From the NCBI GenBank assembly GCA_038502055.1, contig JAXRKN010000043.1:4588001-4652000 (forward strand): a stretch of DNA of 64,000 bases, read 5' to 3'. A model generated the notes under the pieces. It ran no database searches. It was not told the origin of the DNA and saw only the letters and a list, made by a program, of their open reading frames with translations. Origin of the DNA: Tanytarsus gracilentus (taxonomy: Eukaryota; Arthropoda; Insecta; Diptera; Chironomidae). Below, one piece after another: positions 1 through 13,700 of this stretch. The translations under genes were made by a program, and so were the position numbers. Position 1 is the stretch's first letter, and every line of letters starts with the position of its first letter.

Positions 1-3000
1 GAAAAAATGTGAAGAGGGAAAAATTTAATATTTGATTGATTTGGTATCATGTGGAGCATTGTTTCGAAATCGAAAATGAAATGAGCAACAAAAAGCTGAA
101 ATGAAAGAATAAAAAAAAAAGATTTCAAAGTTTTCGTGCAATCCGACTTTTGATAAATAATTTTATTTTATTTTTTTTTTCGGTATCGTGCCGAGAAATT
201 GCTCATTGCATGTTTTTTCCTCTTTATTTGAATTTACGTTTATATCGATCTAAAACAATTTAGTGTGTTCGACTCGCGCGCTATGAGGAACTACAAGCGA
301 GAGCAAATTCCTTTTGCTATTGATTATTTAAACTTTACACACGCACCATCTCTCGTTCACATAGCGCAGTGATGAGAAAAATTGTAGATATATAATAAAA
401 AAACCCATGCACGAATCAACAACAACGTAGTCGCGAAAATCTAATTAAGTGCTTTGAAACATGGTGTAAATGTGATGTGTATCACAGGTGGTCCCACTTT
501 GGCAATCACATGCTCTCTCTCTCGTTTGCTCGTTCGCATGAGATAAAGTCAAAAGAGAAAAATCAATTGTCTCTGAATAAACTTTAAATGACTGTGCGGC
601 GACGACGATGCACATTTAACGCAGTATTGCGCTAATTGTGCAAAAAAATTCAATCTTCTTTGTTTTACCTCACAAACAGTCACATTTCGAATGCAGAAAT
701 TCTTTACGTGTGTATGACTATGGCTGGCTAGTTGAGTGAGCCGTTTTCAAATTTAAATTTTATGCACACATATGTTGCAAACACATCTTCTCAATTATTA
801 ATGAAAATTGTCGTTATATGCAACGGCTGGCTGGAAATGTAACTTACGTTTCTAATTGCTTTCTCTCACTCAATGTAAGCTGGTACGTCGAGAGAGAGAG
901 AGGGGAAGCAGGAGGCAGCTTCTGCAGCTCTCAGCACAACTAGTGCTATTGAGAAAATGAGAATAATAAAATTGTCATGGATTTTCCACACACAGACGTG
1001 TCTATATGGTGAAAATTCCTCCCCTCGATGCACACAATAATAACGTAACATTGAATGACGATGAGGAAAATGCGGAAAAGGCACCCTTTTCATCTACTCC
1101 GTCAGCCTCGTATGTTCGCTCACATTCATATATATGTGAAATCATTTTCGTATGGAGAACACGCATTTTGAGTGATTTATAGAAGGTGTTAGAATTTAAT
1201 AAAACTTGTGAAAACATGAATGGCATCAGAGAGCGACCGAAGAAAAGCTTTCGAAATTTTTGTTTCATTTCTATATATTGAGAGATTGATGGACTTATAC
1301 ATGGCAAATGATTTACAAATTTTGCTGTGATTCAAATTATCTCATGGATGTGTTTAATTGGATTTTTAGCACTCACATTTTTGGCCGTTAAAATTTAAAT
1401 TATTTGAAACTTTTTGCTAAAAATTTTTAATTAAAATTTCAAAAGTATTAAATTACTTAAATTTACAATTAAATTCAATTTTCCGGTGGTTTTAATTTTC
1501 CATCTCAACCCCATTTGACACCCCACCAAAGTTTAAGATTTAATAAGAAAAATAATTACACGTATTCGCTTTTCTTATCGTTGTGGTTATATGCCGACTC
1601 AAATATGACGAAGCAATTATACAAAAATATGCAAAACTCCATCTTGACGTGTGTACGAAGGAATAAAATGTATACATTATATTAGGTAGATTACATGCTA
1701 AAAATTGTTTCAATTTAAAGTCTCTGTTCTTTTCTTATATTTTCTGCACACACTGCTGCTCATTTAAATTACAAGGCATACAATATTTTGATGTAACTTT
1801 ACACTCGCTCTCGTTCGCATACGACAGCGCTCATTCGCTCATTCTTCTGTGTAAAACAACAACGACAACCATTTTAACTGCTGAGTAATTATATTTTTTT
1901 CCGTATATTAAATTACAAGAGCAGCAGCGGCAACAACAACGAAAAAACTACGTAACAGGTATGAGAGGCCAGAGAATTGCCCGAGAATGAGGAATGAGAA
2001 GAAAATAATAATAACAGCCAACTGAAATGTGATTATGCAAAAGCATTCTGAAATGGCGAACCGATGAGAGCGCTTTAAGGATGTCATCACGCATTCGTTG
2101 GTGTTTGTTTTACGAGTCGAAGCATAATGCATGTGATGAGGAAAGGAAAAATGTTTTTTTGATTATTATGCAAACGCATATCTATGCGCGCCTCACTCTC
2201 TTCTTCTTGTGTGTGCGTTTATATCATCGCTGAAAAGCAAATTGTTGACGTCTGCTTTATAGCAGATAAAAAGTTCATGATGTATTGCGGCATCGTTATT
2301 ATTATTCTACAATAAACACGAGCGCTTGAATTTTTAAAATTGCGATATGGCGCTAACATGCGTTCGCTTGATTTGATGGCATGAGAAAAACTCTTTTAAT
2401 TCGGACCCCTTAAAATTTTCAAAGTTATTCCACCTGTTTCGGAAGCCTAAAGTTTTTTTCTCATCCCACTGCAAATCATCGAACGAGCACACACAAAAAA
2501 AGGTCCACACGTAGTTTTAATGAGGTATTAGCAAAAAGGCGTTGAAATAGTAATTTTCTCAAGTGTGATGAGAATTTCAGTTTTTTTATATTCCCTTAGC
2601 TCCGAGCTCATCAATTTCAAATAAGCATTTTTTTGTCAAAGTCACAGGCATCAATTATAGTAATGTAGAGGAGAAAAAAAATAATGTATATACTTTACAC
2701 AGACCTACAATTTCTTTTATTGCTCCAAGGGATGATGAACATTTAAAGCGTCTCTCGTCATGTTATGGTGGGCGTTGTTGAGAACATGCTCGCTCTTAGG
2801 CACATACGAGATCACCCTAAATGTAATAGTGTAATCGACAATCAAACATTAAATTGAAGGGAAAGCAAGAGAGAGACGTCTTACCTAATCATTAGACAGT
2901 TTGCTATATAGCATTAAAAAAAGTAAAGTAACAAGTAGGGAAGTTCAAAAATCACGAATTGTTCTTCTTTTTTGCGTGTCACTACGTTGTGCACCATTCA

Positions 3001-4681
3001 TCCATTGATTAGGTGCGTGTTGGGGCGTATCAGACTTTCCTCCTCGAAATCGATGGGAAAATTTGTAAACTTTAGAGAAAATTGCACGTGTAGCGCTGTT
3101 ATTGGGGTCGGACTTTTGCCTAAATACATTTTGCAACCTTCCAGTTCAAAACTTGTAATTTTCCTGCATATACCTTGCAATCCAATTAGGCATTTGCATG
3201 TGATGCAGAAAGAGGTCGAAAGGAGAACAGGACGGAAATTAATTTAATCGGTTAGATTTTTAAACTTAATTTTAACGGATTTTATTTTTTCAAATTTTAC
3301 ATATAATTTTTTTAAATAATTTTTTTAGCCGTTAAATTTTTTTTCGTCCCACTAAAAATCCAAGAATTAGAAAATTAATTACTCGCACAAAAGTGCATGC
3401 ACAAAATTTTCAATTACAAAGTTCGTATACGAAGCAAATAAATTATGATCTGCATATCCTCCCCTCAATAGTGCATTAAATTTGCAATTTACAACTTACA
3501 AGAAATTCTCGAAAATCAATTTGGTGATTTTTAATTCAACCTCAATTCAATTTGAGCGCTTTGTTTTATCCGAAATTCTTGAATGGAGAAAAAATTCTAT
3601 AAATATTGTAAAGACCTTATAATAAGATCGAATTTCATGCTCTGTCGAGTGTCGTGGTATTATTATAAGACGTCTTCTAAAAAGGAGAGTCCTGCATTGT
3701 GTTATTTACATCTACAATTACTTAATTTACTATGAAAGGATTACTAGACCAAATAAACCAATTGATTCCTTTCCTTTTCTGTTGCTGCCTCTCATAACAT
3801 ATCCTTGACGTCCGGGATATCAGAATTCCATGCAACGCACAACATCTCAATGAATATTTTATGAAAGGAAACTTTTTTTTCTCTTTACCACTTTTATTTC
3901 AACCCTCTTGTGAATATTGAAGTTGATGTTGTTGTTACTGCTGCTGGAGATGGAGAGAGAGAAGTGGAAAATAGACAATAAGATAATTGTTTTCACTCTC
4001 TTGAGCTTCACTGAGCTGCTGCTTCTTGCTAAACCAACCGAAGAATGTTTTTTCAATAAAACTGTTCTTTTGGGATTTCGTACATACGCTTGAAAAATGA
4101 AAATATTTCTATATATTTGGAAAAAGCATTTCGAGAGAGAAAGAATTCTTATTTCTGAAAATATAATAGAAATTAATACATTTCCGCCAGATGTAGGCGT
4201 TGCATTTGTTTCGTCGTCTTTTTTCCTCTTCTTCATTTTCTAATTTCTCTCCCTAATTTTCAAGAGTGTTTGTTTGTGCATATCGTATATGCATATGAAT
4301 GAAATTTAAATATTTTTTCACTCTGGTTAACCAAATCAATTTTTTTTTTATTTTAAAAAACTCACTTCAGTCACTCACTTTTTTGAATATGTTTGCTTCC
4401 TTTCTTTTCATTTTTTTATGATGATGAGTGGAGAGTAATAAAAGAGTCTGACTCGTGTTATGACGTCAATCAAAAGTTTTTTTTTATAAATATAAACGAA
4501 CATTCCTTCCTCTGCTGCCTGCTGCCACTGTGCGTCTAGTCAGTTTTGTGAAAATTCATGAAAATTACATGGCCATTGAGCTGCTGATGCACACGTGACT
4601 CGAAGAAGCTAACAATTTGCACATTTCAATCAATCTCATGTCATCTCTATTACTAATGAGTATGTTTTCATTTCTTTACAG
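1..4681 (+). other. hth: hth intron, 3' portion (window starts inside it)
   Basis: This stretch lies upstream of the first hth coding exon in the window and ends in a TTTCTTTACAG acceptor at 4671-4681, so it is read as intron of hth. No reading frame in it looks like a protein. It is AT-rich, with scattered GA/TC runs (for example 890-901) and many short A/T tracts. Enhancers are plausible because hth introns are large in flies, but none can be demonstrated here. Confidence 0.7.
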
Positions 4682-4758
4682 CATCCCTATCCTTCAGAAG
4701 ACCAGAAAAAACAATTAGCACAAGATACTGGTTTAACGATATTACAAGTAAATAATTG
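4682..4758 (+). CDS. hth: hth coding exon: homeodomain middle part
   Basis: The 77-bp exon has acceptor AG at 4680-4681 and donor GT at 4759-4760 (GTAAGT). It encodes 25 residues ending QVNN plus two bases of the next Trp codon. It includes the TALE proline-tyrosine-proline signature at its start and the beginning of the recognition helix. Confidence 0.95.
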
Positions 4759-7700
4759 GTAAGTCATAAAATATTATTTTTTTTCAACTACACTTTTCTT
4801 CACTTAATGATGACATAAATGTGTTGACAACTGTTTAAAGCAAAGTGAAATGTGACGCTCGATTGCAATTAAAGATTGACTCTTTTTTAACTTCTTCTTT
4901 TTTGTCACTGCTGCTGTCAATTACAGTCGCATTGGGGGGGTTATTAGAGAATTTCGGTAACGATTTTTTTATCTGACTAATTGGAGCTAAATATTTTTAG
5001 CAAAAAAAAGTGTGACATTTTTATCGACTGAACCCATGTGCCTTGGGTTGACAATAATTTGAACCTTTTTTTCGAAACATAACATTTTAAAGTCGGGGAA
5101 ATTTTGACATATCGTCATCAGCATCGCTTCAATTGCATTGTCAGCCTTAACATACATTTCGCATTGTCATACACAGACATGATGCGATGTACTTAGAGGT
5201 TTCGAAAATCCCGGGATTTCAAATTTCGGGATCCCGGGACTGAAAACCCTGTAAACCCGGGATCCCGGGATCCCGAAAAGATTATTTAAAAAAGGAAATA
5301 TTTTCCCTCAATTTTCAGCACTTCCGTCATGCAAAAATTATTTCTTGTTAAAATAATCGTGCACTTTTAAACCTTTATTTTAATATCCAAATCTATACTT
5401 GTTGCTTATAATTAAAAAATTTATTCCCCTTCGTATTTCAAAAAATAACGACAAATTAGTGAAAAATTTAGATATTTTTAAATCCCGGGATCCCGAAGAA
5501 AAAACGCGGGATCTCGGGATTGAAAAACTGTCCGGGATTTCGGGATCCCGGGATCCCGCCGAAACCTCTAGATGTACTTGATAGAAAATTGTGGAAACTT
5601 TAAAAATTTAAAGTCATTGAAACTTGCAATAATATAGGAATTGAAAAAGCATGAACAATTTAGTTCAAATAAAATGGGGTTCGAATCCTAAATGAGAAAA
5701 ATTAATAATATGATAATTTTTTAATTTTTTTTGTCAAATTTTCATTTTCAAATATTTTATTTTGCTTTCAATTCACTAAAAGATGCATAAAATTTAATAT
5801 TTTTTTAAACACAAATCCCTTTGAGATTTTTAAATGAAAATAAAATTTTACGCACAACTTGATTTTCTCAAAAGATGATCTCACTAAAATATTCAAAAAA
5901 TCTAACCTTATTTTTATGACCGCCCTATGTTTATACACACTCACAATTTAGTCAAGTGTGTGAACAATAAAATAAAAAAGCAAGAGAAATTATGCAAACG
6001 ATTATGATCGAAGCTATAAAAAATGAAAGAGTGAGAGAGAGAGAGAGAGACAAAATCCCACGCAGCGACATATGCTTGAGGGCAAATCACTGATAAAAAA
6101 TTTAATACCTCTCGATATTCAATCGATATGCGTTGCGATATAAAAAAATCATCATTGTCGTCGTTAATATTATTGGGAAGGCACCAAGTTTTTTCATATC
6201 AAATTCCATCTAATCTTTCACAGTTTTCATGGTTTATTCATCATTAACTAACGCTTCAATTTTATGTTTATGATTGTCATAATCGTAAAATAAAAGTTAT
6301 TTCTTCTTTCGCTAATAAAAACGGAGTTGAAGGCACGTTTAAAAAGTCAACTTCTTATTTTTTCCCTTGCACAAAATCAGAATAAATGAATGAGCGACGA
6401 GTAACGAAATTAGTGTAATTAATCAATCAAATTTCCATTATTGTATTCACTTTTTCGCTCTTAAAAGGGTCACAATTCCTTTGAGATTTCGCCACACTTC
6501 GAACGTGAGTGCAAAAAAATAACAAAACAAGAAATCTTTATTAAGAAAGGCAAGTGCTAAATTATTTCAGTAAATAGTGTTGGGGTGAAAAAAAATTGAA
6601 TTACATATTTTGTGCATCACGTGGATGTTCCCAAAGCACTTTAGCCATCATCAAACATAATTTCAATCCCACCTCGGGACGAACAAGAAATTTGTTGGAA
6701 GAAAAAAAATAATCAACTATTTGAAGGGATGAGTGCAAAAATCAATTAGAACGATAAACATACAACACATAATGCCTTAATAATAAGAAAAGCAAAAGGG
6801 TTGAAATTGTGAGATTTTTACGGTGCGAGGGTGATCTTTTTATGCGTTTTTAATTCTTTTACAGCATCATATGCTTGTAATTATATATTGAGAGACACAT
6901 AAACTCATAAAAACCGGTTTCCGAGAGAGTAAATTGGATTAAAATTTCTCGACGTGAAATTATCAAGGGATGATGATGATGTGAAGGATGAAAAATTCAT
7001 AAAACACCATTAAACAATTATTAACGGCCATTTGAGAATTGGAGAATTTTGTTGATTGTTTTATTTGAATTTAACATCAGTTTTAAATTCAAAATGCAAA
7101 TTTATTCTAAAATTTAGATATTTTTTTTATTAAACTAAATTTCTCATAAGAAATTTTCGGGGGTAAATTCAATATGATATAAATTGTACATCATTTATTA
7201 TTTATAACGACACACACTCTACTCCTTCATATACACATGCGAAAATTTCTCCTAATCTTAATAATATCGTTGATGGCACTTTATACACATTGTGAAGATA
7301 TGTGGGACTATTTCTCAAGGCGTTCACAACCGAGGTGAAAGCACAATTTTTTTTCGAAAACGAGAATCTTCATAAATGTATAAAATATTCATAGAAAAAA
7401 GTGCCATTTATAGAGCGCATATATGCGAGTGATATGGGAGGGAATTACTTTTTCCTCTTCTTCATCCCTTTTTCATATGTGTGAAGAGTGAACGAAAAAC
7501 GAAACAAATTGTATTTTGCATAAATAACTTTACCATATCATATAAGATGAAATTCAAATTTTTACCCTCAAACTCTCTCTTTCTTTCGCGAAAGACATCG
7601 CGAGTACATTTCAGCACTGAATTTGTTCCTCGAGAAAAAAAATAAAAATAAAAATGATGATGGCATTGCCGCAGCTAAAGGATAACAGCGACTAAGCCAA

Positions 7701-10700
7701 AATGAAAATTATCATGAGCACACTCTCTATATGGTTGGATGAATATTATAGTGAGAGCATACAGTAAAGAAAGCTGCAAACATATGAAATAGCTATTTAA
7801 AGGAATCCTTTTAATTTTTTTATGATTTGGAAAAATGAGAAAAAAGAACGATTTTCTGATGCATGAATCTTAATGGGTTTTTAATGCCGTAATTTTATTT
7901 ATTGCTACACAGCAGCAGTAGCAACAATCGAGTGTGAGAGTGGTGAGAGAATGAGTGAATGGGGAAAAAAGGAAAACTCATTTAGTTTTTCAGTTGCCAT
8001 TTTCCGCTATTTATTCAGGTGAATGAATCTTTTATTATACCTCACACGCTGTGAAGTGTGTGTATGTATGTGATGGAGCAGGCAGCAATCAGAAAGTAAT
8101 CATAGCGGTGGACCCACTCAATTGCCGCACGCTCGCTCATTCGAAATTTATATGATTCTGCAATGGACACACACGCACACAATGTGAATTATATTTCGGC
8201 GGTCAATATAATTTTTATATCGAGCGAAAGAAGGAAATGTTAAATTAATCCTTAAATAATTTTTCTGCCTCTGTCCGCATCAGCAACAAACAAATAAACA
8301 ACAAAGCGTACTTGAGAGAGAGATTTTTTTGGAGGGGTGGGCGAAGAATTTCAGCCCTCGAGGCATTGAAAATGAGAAGAAAATTTGTTTGCAATGGAAA
8401 CAACCTCAAAGCAATATGCTTTCATACACTCACCCATCCATCCCGAATACTTCCTTTGTTCAGCTCTCTGACTGACGAGTGACGACTGCCACTTTATTCA
8501 GAACACAGAATAATTGTAATAGCAATGTATACAACAATAATCAACAACTGCTTTTTTTGGTCAGGGATTTTGCTTTTTGTGTGTGATTAGCGAATTAAAC
8601 GGTTGTGATGTAGATTGAAAAGATTTCGCCCTTGAGAAAAATGTTCATTGAAGAAATCTGCAGAAAAATTCTCTATGCACGTGCTCAATTTTTTTCGGAA
8701 TGCATTAGACATATTTTTATTTTTATCGTGGCATCTACATAACAATTCTTCAATAGAAATGTTTGTGGCTGAAACGTGGGATGGAAAACTTTTTCATTGT
8801 TATTTTTAAACTTAGTTTTTTTTTATAAAAAATCAATATTTTTAACGGAAACATTTAAAAATTCACCACATTTTACCCTTTTCCGTCCTAAATTTAAATT
8901 TAATTCGATGGCTATAAAAGAATTGAAAAAAAAAATAAATTTGAAATTTCCTCCGCTCGTGATTAGCACGTTGAGCTTGGCAAGAGGAGAAGGAAGAATT
9001 CGCATTCAAGTCGAGCGAGTAATTTTAAAAATGGTGTAAAAATGAATTTTTTCCAATTTACAAATTAATAGCGCGCCATAAAAGGTGGAGTCAGAGAGCA
9101 TTTGCACGGGCTGCACGAAAACCAAATTAAACTTTGCTTTCGTGTGCAATTATTGTGTGCTGTTTTGCTTGTAATTTCGTTAATATTATAGCGAGAGATT
9201 CTTCAACTGCATTATTATGCAGTACATAATGATAAAATAAAAAAAATATAATCATTTTTTGCTTCAATGGCTGTTCCGAGCGAACGAATGGTGTGTGCGG
9301 CTTACAAAATGGAATATACACGAAACGCGATTAAAATTGAATGTTGAAGGCACGTTTTTATTTTTATTTTGCGCGCAAAAGTACAAAGATGCCTCTTTTT
9401 ATATTCAATATAACGATTTAACAATCGAGAAAATGATTACATTAGATTGAGAAGAGATTGAGCGATAATCAAATGAGGGAAGTTTGCAGGTGAATGAGAA
9501 TCTTATTTTATTATCGCTAATTTCATCAATTTGTCAATATATCTCAGCTCGCAGCGTGCTTAATTCGAGTTCATCCATTCACTTAATACTGAAAACGAAA
9601 TAGATTCTAAATTTAATCTACAGTAATTCAAGCGATATTTAACATGATTATGCCGAGCGAGAATGGAAATTATTTAAAAGGAATTCGAAAGCTATTTTTC
9701 CAACCTTGACGTCATTACAGGAGTTTAAATTGAAGCTATAAGAATAAAATAAGTCATGTTAATCGCTTATCGAGAAAACTGCAAAAATAATTCAAAAAAG
9801 GGATGGAACACTCATTTAGTGTAAAATTTTATTTAAATTATTTGATTACAAAAAAATTATTTAAAAGTTCCACACCTTGTAGACGCGCGTTTGCAGAAAA
9901 GAGCAAAATTAAATTGCAAATATTTCAAGTCAATCGCTATATATTGATAATCATTTGCATAATAATTACATCTCCACCTCCTTGAGTATCATCTTGTGTC
10001 GAGAGCCGCACCATTCAAATTGGCGACAGTAATGCAGTAGGATGAGAGAGAGAGAAAAAAGTGAATGTCTCGTGAATTGAAATTGTGTCAATAATAACGT
10101 ACAATTTATAAATTGAAGGATTCCGGTAAATTTAGTGATCTCATCGTCATATTATTAAATAATGATGCATCTCTTTCTCCCTCTTACGTTTACATTTTTC
10201 TCCTTTTTTATTGTTATAAATTGAATTTGTTACTTTCATTGTTTTCATCTTCTCCGAGAGCTTGACAATTTCGGCATAAACTTCAGTTTGAAATAAATGA
10301 AATTTATGCAATGCATGAAGACACTTTATTTTTTTCCTCTCCTCTCCCTTTCGCACTTCTATCTCGACAACAGAGGAAAAGATTTTTATTGATAGTAATT
10401 GAATAAAGTGCTGAGTTTATGATCCATTTTTGGCGTACTTTTCTCTCCTCATTTCAATTACTCTTTCCGAAAAAATAAAATAAAAGTTTGTGTCTCTTGC
10501 ATGAGAGAGAAAATTTCTATTAATTAATTTACACTTAGCACTTCTTTTTCGTCGTCGTCGATGGAGCGAGCACGCACATCCACGTAGCCGTCAATAGCAA
10601 TCCACAAAAGGGTTCTCCCTCTCACTCTCTCGCCTCCATTACACTCAATTGATTTTAATTAATGCAGAAAAAAAATTCCTTGTTTCTAAATTTAGACACA

Positions 10701-13700
10701 AAAACACCATCCAGAGTGAGCTCGAACATTAAGGCACAATTCTCATGTTATACAATTAATAAAATTGAGGAAATCTTAATGAAACGAACATTTTAATGCT
10801 CGTGCATTGTGATTGAGGCTCAATTAATGGAACAAGCCCTTTTCTTGTGTTTCTCTCGCTGCTTCACAGTCTGGTGATAATGAATTTCATTGAAGAGTGT
10901 GCGACTCGTTATTGACCTTTTTTTCTAGAATGTATTGATGATGGTGGTGACAATGAGTCAAGAAGTTATCGGAGAAGTGGAACGGAAATAAATTTTTGGG
11001 CACTCTAAATATCCCGCATTTTTTATAAATTTAAAGATTTTTTTAATTTTTAAATTTAATTCGACAAACTAAATTCTTCCGTCGTGTTATTAAGGATTAT
11101 TGGAGTCAATCTACATTGACATAAAATTAATTTGTCTCCCACCTCGCTGCATAACTTACAACAAGTAAAGCAACTATGTTTTCAATAATCAGATCGTTTA
11201 TATTCACTTCATGTCGGAAAATTATAATTGCTTCATTTTCTCTCTCCGTTTTTAAAGGAACTTTTCTTCTCTCAACGGAATTTTTTCTCACCGAGATAAT
11301 AACACAATCGATACCTCTGTAGAATATTTATTTGCAATAATTCTTCAACCCTCGGCTTTCTTTTCATTCTTGCGAGAATTCAGAAAATTCAATTTATTTA
11401 TTAATATATTTCACTTCGATTCTGCTTCGTTTCGCATACACAAGGAAAATTGCAAACGCTTTTCCTTTTTTTTCTCTTTCTTGCTCCTTCATTTTGGCTG
11501 TCATTATGGTGTTTGTTAAAGAAAATTTATACGCCAAGCAAACTCTATAAATGTGGGATATAAGGAAAAATCTGAAATCGTTAGCAAAATGATGTTCGTG
11601 AATTGAGAGTAAAAAAATGATGATTTGACCAAAAAACAATTGAGTCTAGAGATAGTTGCTGGGCATTTTATTAAAAAAGGGGGAGAAATTAATATCATCG
11701 CCATCTAAAAGGCATAAGCTCAAATTTAATTGAGCGTCTGGGGAATTGTCCAGTGAGGATTGATTTAAGGGTTGAATGGAGATTTTAAAGTATCATTATT
11801 TTAAGGTATTGTGCGTGAAAATTTAGGGTGGAATTAAAGAATTTTTTTTAAAAGTTTCAACAATAAAAAGACGTCTGGACATTTAAGCGCAAGCGCCTTC
11901 AATCATATTTTTTCTCAACGCAAATTATAAACATTTTAAAGGAAAAGAAATGGAGGTTCTCAAAAGACGAAGGAGAGGGTCGAAAACTAATAACTTTAAT
12001 AGCGACAATAATAATGCATTGTATGTGACTTCAATTTGTTGTCAAGCAGAGAAGTCGAAAATTATTATTACAAGCTTCCAGAAGGGGTCAGCTTTTGAGA
12101 GGGAGAATGTGCAGTATGTGCAGATTATGGAAATGAGATGAAAGCATGTAGGAAATGGATTTTCTTATGATTGCTCTTTTTGGTGTGCTAACACACGCAC
12201 ACGAAACATTGTGAGCCATCTCGCCCATTATTGGCATTATAAAAGGTCTTTGTATTCTATACATTTAAATAGCATTTAATGCGAAAACCTTAAATTCATT
12301 TCTTACATGACTTCATTCCACCGTCGCTCGTTCATTCAAAGGCGGGATGGGAAAGGCAAAGAGAGAGAGAGAAAAATTTATTGTTTATTAAATAATGTTT
12401 GTTGAATGTTGATGCGATTTCGCTTCCATATTTGTGTGGCAAAAAAAAGACGACGAAGGGCAATTTGGAGAAAGCGGGAGAGAGAGAGAGGGTCAGATGT
12501 AAAATTACGATTTTTTTCCGTAAGGCGAGCAGTAATTGGAATTTTTCGGTCTCTTAAATCTGAAGCACAATTTTCTATGCTATACTTTATGCTTATTGCT
12601 TGTGCTCACTGCAATAATAATGATGAAAAAAATATATAAAATTAAGAGTCTGTCAACAGATGTTTTACATCACGTTTCTCGAGAAATTATCGTCGCACAA
12701 AAGTCCGTATACATAGCATTAAAATTAGCTCACACTCATTATAGCACTTTCCAAATCTCAACGAAAATGCTGGCTATAATCTTTTGGATTGGATCAGCAG
12801 CTTCTCGTGGTCGTCAGCTCACGAAAGAAAAGCGGATGGCGAGAGGGAGAGAGAGGGAAAAATTAATTAAAATATTTTTATGAAAGATTTATGGCGGCGC
12901 ATGGATTTCATTCTTACTTCCACAGTCAGTGAAAACACTTGTTAAAGAGAAAGAAAAAATTTTGCCTTTCAGGCTTTTGCTGGCAACATATTTTCGTTTT
13001 GATTTATTTACGTTTAGACATCATGATTTGCTTGAAAATGGTAACACGAGGCCTTCATGCAAATATACAACAAGAAGTCAGTCGGTGTACAGATAAATAA
13101 ATAATCGCAAATAATAACAATCATGACTAACCTCCCGAAAAATATATATAAATAAATCTTTCTTTTTCATCTCGAGATGTCTTCTTCAATTTCTCCTTCA
13201 TGCTACACCAGCAGTGTGACAGTTGAACAAATTTATTTCGCATCATTTTAAATCTATGGGTAGTTATCACAACATGCTGTTGTCGCATTGCGAATTATAG
13301 CCATGACTTGTTGACGTCATCGTCGTCACTTGCAAAGCATTAAATCCCAAAAATGATGAAAGTATTTGAGGATATTTATGAACAATTTACACAAATTTAG
13401 AACAAGCGTGTATGCTTTAGCTTTGATTGAAAGCTTAAATTTACACCGAGAGAAATTTTTAATAAATAATTTTTAAAGGTGTTTTTAACGTTCAAATATT
13501 TAACATTCAAAAAATTTAAATTTAATAATTTAATAATTTTCCCTCCGTGTATATTTATGCGTATTTACAAACAAACATCGAATCGTGAAAATATAATAAT
13601 ATTGAAATCGTGTTCAAATTAAGTTATGTGCGAAGTGAGCGTTTGTGTTTCCAATGCCATTTGTAACAAATGTTTCCGCAAAAATGAAAACTTGAGAAAT

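Noticed and set aside
3859..4236. 125-codon frame on the minus strand in the hth intron
   Set aside because: Low-complexity Lys/Ser/Asn composition, lies within intron sequence, no family resemblance and no promoter or splice support.
5399..5581. 60-codon frame inside the MITE
   Set aside because: Created by the GGGATCCC palindromes; it runs across the element's end and has no transposase features.
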